A DNA stretch of 64,000 nucleotides, from contig JADPYG010000088.1 in assembly GCA_017654735.1 (NCBI GenBank), positions 3,596,001 through 3,660,000 on the forward strand, written 5' to 3'. Below are positions 60,629 through 64,000 of the stretch, piece after piece. Position numbers and translations under genes: made by a program. Within the stretch, counting starts at the first letter, position 1; each line of letters starts with the position of its first letter. The DNA comes from Vishniacozyma victoriae (taxonomy: Eukaryota; Basidiomycota; Tremellomycetes; Tremellales; Bulleribasidiaceae). The notes under the pieces were generated by a model. That model did no database searches and had not been told where the DNA came from. It was given only the letters and a program-made list of their open reading frames with translations.

Positions 60629-63600
60629 TTATTGTTCTTTGCCGGTCTTCTTTTTGGGCTTGGGCTTCGCCTTCTTCCTAACCGGCTCGACAGCCTTAAC
60701 AGAATCGCTCAGATCGTCTGCTGTAGGGGATATATGCGGTTCGTTACCGGCAGCCCGTTTCTGCAATAGGTATCAGCCAAGTATAGAGATGGTGAAAGAG
60801 CAAAGCTCACTTTTCCTTTTCCAACGACAGCTTTCGCCTTGTTCCTCGCAGCGAGCACTCCCTCGGGTACAAAGAACTCGCCTGTCTTGGCATCGGCAAT
60901 CTTGTCTATGTCGGAATTCTTCAATGGAACCAAGGTGTCGAGAGGTTTCAGCAAGCCGACCATCAAGTAGCTACCAGCGAAGGGGCTGAAGTGGTGCACC
61001 AGTATCAGGTGTTGAACCAGATCCAGTAGCGATGATATGTGTAGCTTCGCCCTGCGGCATGCTGGATCAGGACAAGAGAGAATCCCATCATGTAGACAAG
61101 GAGAGTTCTCTGTGTCGGTCAGCAAGCGTAAGGATATAACAAAAGGGTGAAATACTTACTGACGGCTTCCCTTTGTCTGTTGGTTCTGAGGTCTTTTGCG
61201 GCTAATGAGCCTTGACCTTTGGCAATGATGGGGGCTACTTTATCAGTCACCAATCTCTTCGCCGATGAACTCACCACCGAGGTACTTGCGCAGTAAATTC
61301 AAATGAGTCTTTAAGCAAGACAATGAGTGGTTGCGGAGTGATTCGGAATCATCATAAGGTCTCATCGCTTCGGTGTAGCTTTCCCCCTTGTTGTGAACGC
61401 AGAGTATGCAGTGACCCAATTGAGAAACTCGTCCATAGTCGTGCAACAAGCAGTATTTTCGATCGGACGGCTCTGATCTCGGCGTTCCAGGAAGGATGTG
61501 AAGGGGTATGTCGGCGTCGTCTCGTGTGCCATAGCCATTGACCATTTTGTCCGATAGCGCCAAAAATTGATGATGTTCAGCGAATCCTGCTCTTTCAAGC
61601 TGCTTCGGCATCGTCAAGTATGTCGCTTCATTTTGGTCCCACCTAGCGTACGATGGCAAGAAGTCTCGATTTGTCCATTTCTCAGAGGTGTCAAGTCTGG
61701 TCGTCGTAGGTAGAACGACATCGTGTTCGAGCAAGAGATGACTCGATGCCTGCCCGTAGTCGAAGAACGTATAGCTTGGCTGGCAGAGATTGCATTCGAG
61801 TTCGAAGGATTGTCCATGGCAGGTTGTGTAGATGTATCTTGCTTGATATGCCAGAGAGAGGTCCTTCTTCATCCTCCTAGTATCTCCTTTTCGTGCTCGT
61901 GCAATGGCAAGAGTAGTAGTCCTCGGGAGCTGCTTGGCGAGCAACTGTCCAGTAACCGTCATTGCTTTCAGCTCCATTGCCTTGTGGATGTGGTTTCGTA
62001 AAGCTGTCGAGTCCCGCTTATCGACGCAGTCCGTAATGGGCTGATCGTGCGCGGGGCAGATCCCTTCGACCGGAAAGTGGCCTGCGCGGTAGCCTCGCCA
62101 TTCCAAGGTAAGGGGGGGTAACGACAGAGCCAGATCAATTAATTGCAAGCGAGTTTCTGGAACAGACGGTTGATCGCCCGAGAATAGCACAAGGCGCATT
62201 TCCGCTAGATGGTCCATAGCTTTCGTCTGTATAGATTCCTCCGAGTCGGAGGACGCAGCGGGTGATGGAGTGGCGTTGACGGTGCTTGGATTATCGATTG
62301 CTTCGGTCGTTCTCACTCTTGTCGCATTCGTGTGATCCTGATTCTCGGTTGCTGTATTCGGAGCAGGGTCTAGCAAGGTATCGACGACGAGAATAGAGCT
62401 GTCTGAGCTGTCCGCAGTTGAGGTCGCGTTGGCAGCTAATTGAATCGAGCCTTCGAGCTGGGTAGGTGACTTGAGTGACGGTGAAGACAAGTTCTCGGTC
62501 AACTGATGACGGTCAAAGTAATCACAGACCGCCCCTAGCGTATCCAGCCCTTGTGATATGAGAATCGTCTCCAAATGGTCGGCTTTGTATCCATAAGACT
62601 CTCCGTCTTGTACTACGGTATAAAGATTACGAGCACCATCGTCGGTTTGTATGGCATGGTTGATTGCTTCATCAAGCTCTTCTTCATTAAAAGTGGACTG
62701 ATCTTTGTCGGTTTCGCCAGAGTATACGTCGACGTATCCCAGATCCTCGTCATCATCATCGTGATCGCAATCGAGTTGGTCGGTCTTTGAATTTGATGAC
62801 ATGGAGGTGTCCGGGGACTTAGATTCTTCGTACAAGTCGCAATCGTCATGGTATTTGGTCCACTTGACCAGAAATTGCGAATACCGATGCCACGCCCGGT
62901 TGATGGTCTTCTTGTCTTCTGCTGGGATCTCCTGCATGGATCCATACTGATCAACCAAGTCGGCAACCAGATCCAGTGCTCGTGTTTTAGAATCAAGGAC
63001 TTTGATCAGCAATGGCCAGACTAGGATTACGTACCCTCAGATTCAGCAGCTGCCCGACGGATTGCTGTCACCGGGGGAAGCACTGGAAGGCCGACTGCGG
63101 TCACGGGGCGGATCACACCAGGATGATTAGAAATGAGAGTAGGAGTGTCGGCATCAAGACCGAATACTGCGTCTCCTGCAGAGATGGGCCTATTCAATCA
63201 GTCTCCAACCGCAACAACGGACGTACAAGACTCCTTGCAGATATCGACGGGTCATGCCGGTCATACTATGGCCCAGTGTATAGGCTATCTCTTGTAGAGA
63301 GTGACCTATGAAGTCAGCTTGACCTGCCATGCTTTTTCTGACTCACCAGCTGCCAGCAGCATCACGGCGCCGGTCCTTCGGTAATCATGAGTTCTAATCC
63401 TGGTCGGAATTCGAGCGATCCTACATGCATTTCCTAGTGTTTCCCAAAAAGACCTAACAGTCCAGTAGTTGGGTGAATCCGGTTTACTCTGTGAAGACCG
63501 ACATACTGGATGAGAAGCGTGAGATGGAAGAATCTTGAAATTACGAGTCGCTTCTCGACCAAGTATCGCCGGATCATATAGCTCCTTGACGGTGTAGGGT

Positions 63601-64000
63601 AAAGCGCCATCGAGGGAAGCAAGAAGGAGGAACCAGACAACAGGACATCTCCAAAGCTTCTCTTGAGGAAGTAGAGTATGTTCACCTCTCTGCGTCGTTC
63701 TAGTCTTGTGTCTTGCGGCTTTGTAGGTGAGGGCGATGTGGTTGAGAGGGCCATTCTGGTTTCGGCTCACGTTGATTACAAAGTCACAGTACTGAACCGT
63801 CCTCGCGGTTTCGACGCTTTCCTTGTCGCTCGGTAGATGAGACGAAAGCCGGGTAGCAGTCGATAGTTCCACGGCTTGTAGAAAGAGGAATTGCCATCGC
63901 TGAAAGGTGTATTTGCCTTTCCACCTCAAGTCGAAAGCAGATTTAGCTACCGCCTCGAATGCCTCTGTGCTGATGATCGTTGCTTCTACCGGATAATCGA
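60629..64000 (-). CDS. tyrosine recombinase with zinc-finger-like region (recombinase C), 5' end outside window
   Basis: At least 980 residues, open at the right edge. The recombinase part has box I Arg in VELSTATRLSSHLP, box II THDYRRTG (His-x-x-Arg) and the end motif LGHSMTGMTRRYLQG with His and the candidate Tyr. Frame-keeping joins link it to GVLPISAGDAVFG, then the 590-residue exon at 61243-63012. That exon holds an acidic region and several Cys/His clusters that look like C2H2 fingers: CHGQSFELECNLC..HLLLEH, CLLHDYGRVSQLGHCILC..HSLSCLKTH, and in the next exon CPDPACRRAKLHISSLLDLVQHLILVHH. The C-terminus is Lys-rich (RKKAKPKPKKKTGKEQ). It faces recombinase A. Likely transposon-encoded or domesticated. 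Confidence 0.7.

Overview
The window is nuclear DNA of a basidiomycete yeast, most likely a tremellomycete (Cryptococcus / Kwoniella / Tremella relatives). Genes are tightly packed on both strands and nearly all carry several 40-70 nt introns with GT..AG ends and a CTGAC/CTGAT-type branch site just before the acceptor. The protein families are fungal. No rRNA, tRNA or CRISPR array was seen. Gene ends below are coding ends; internal exon borders were read by eye.

1-31 kb is a core housekeeping stretch: endonuclease IV (APN1), a small secreted protein, a membrane protein built from a duplicated unit, GET3, a five-unit polyubiquitin gene, an RRM-like protein, BUD6, POP4, MSH6, the ribonucleotide reductase small subunit, a PHO80-type cyclin, COQ11, proteasome beta7 (PRE4) and the TORC1 subunit Raptor/KOG1. 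MSH6 and RNR2 share a divergent promoter with several ACGCGT-type boxes, as expected for MBF-controlled S-phase genes.

31-53 kb holds an allantoate-type permease, a membrane protein with a degenerate pepsin-like domain, another single-span surface protein, three low-complexity proteins (one tail-anchored), a monocarboxylate-type transporter, a second and divergent endonuclease IV with all nine metal ligands, MAK11, a BET double-bromodomain protein (BDF1) and an aldo-keto reductase.

53-64 kb is different. Two tyrosine-recombinase-like genes face each other (53.6 kb on +, 64 kb on -). Between them lie two very divergent histone H3-family genes, a protein with a possible Ulp1-like protease layout, and an unrecognised charged protein. 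One H3 variant has lost the residues equivalent to K4, K9 and K27 and has a longer loop 1. The other has a CENP-A-like RWQ motif and no canonical tail. I read this segment as an accessory or mobile-element-derived locus carrying its own histone variants. It is the strongest candidate in the window for something undescribed. The distal recombinase gene runs off the right edge.
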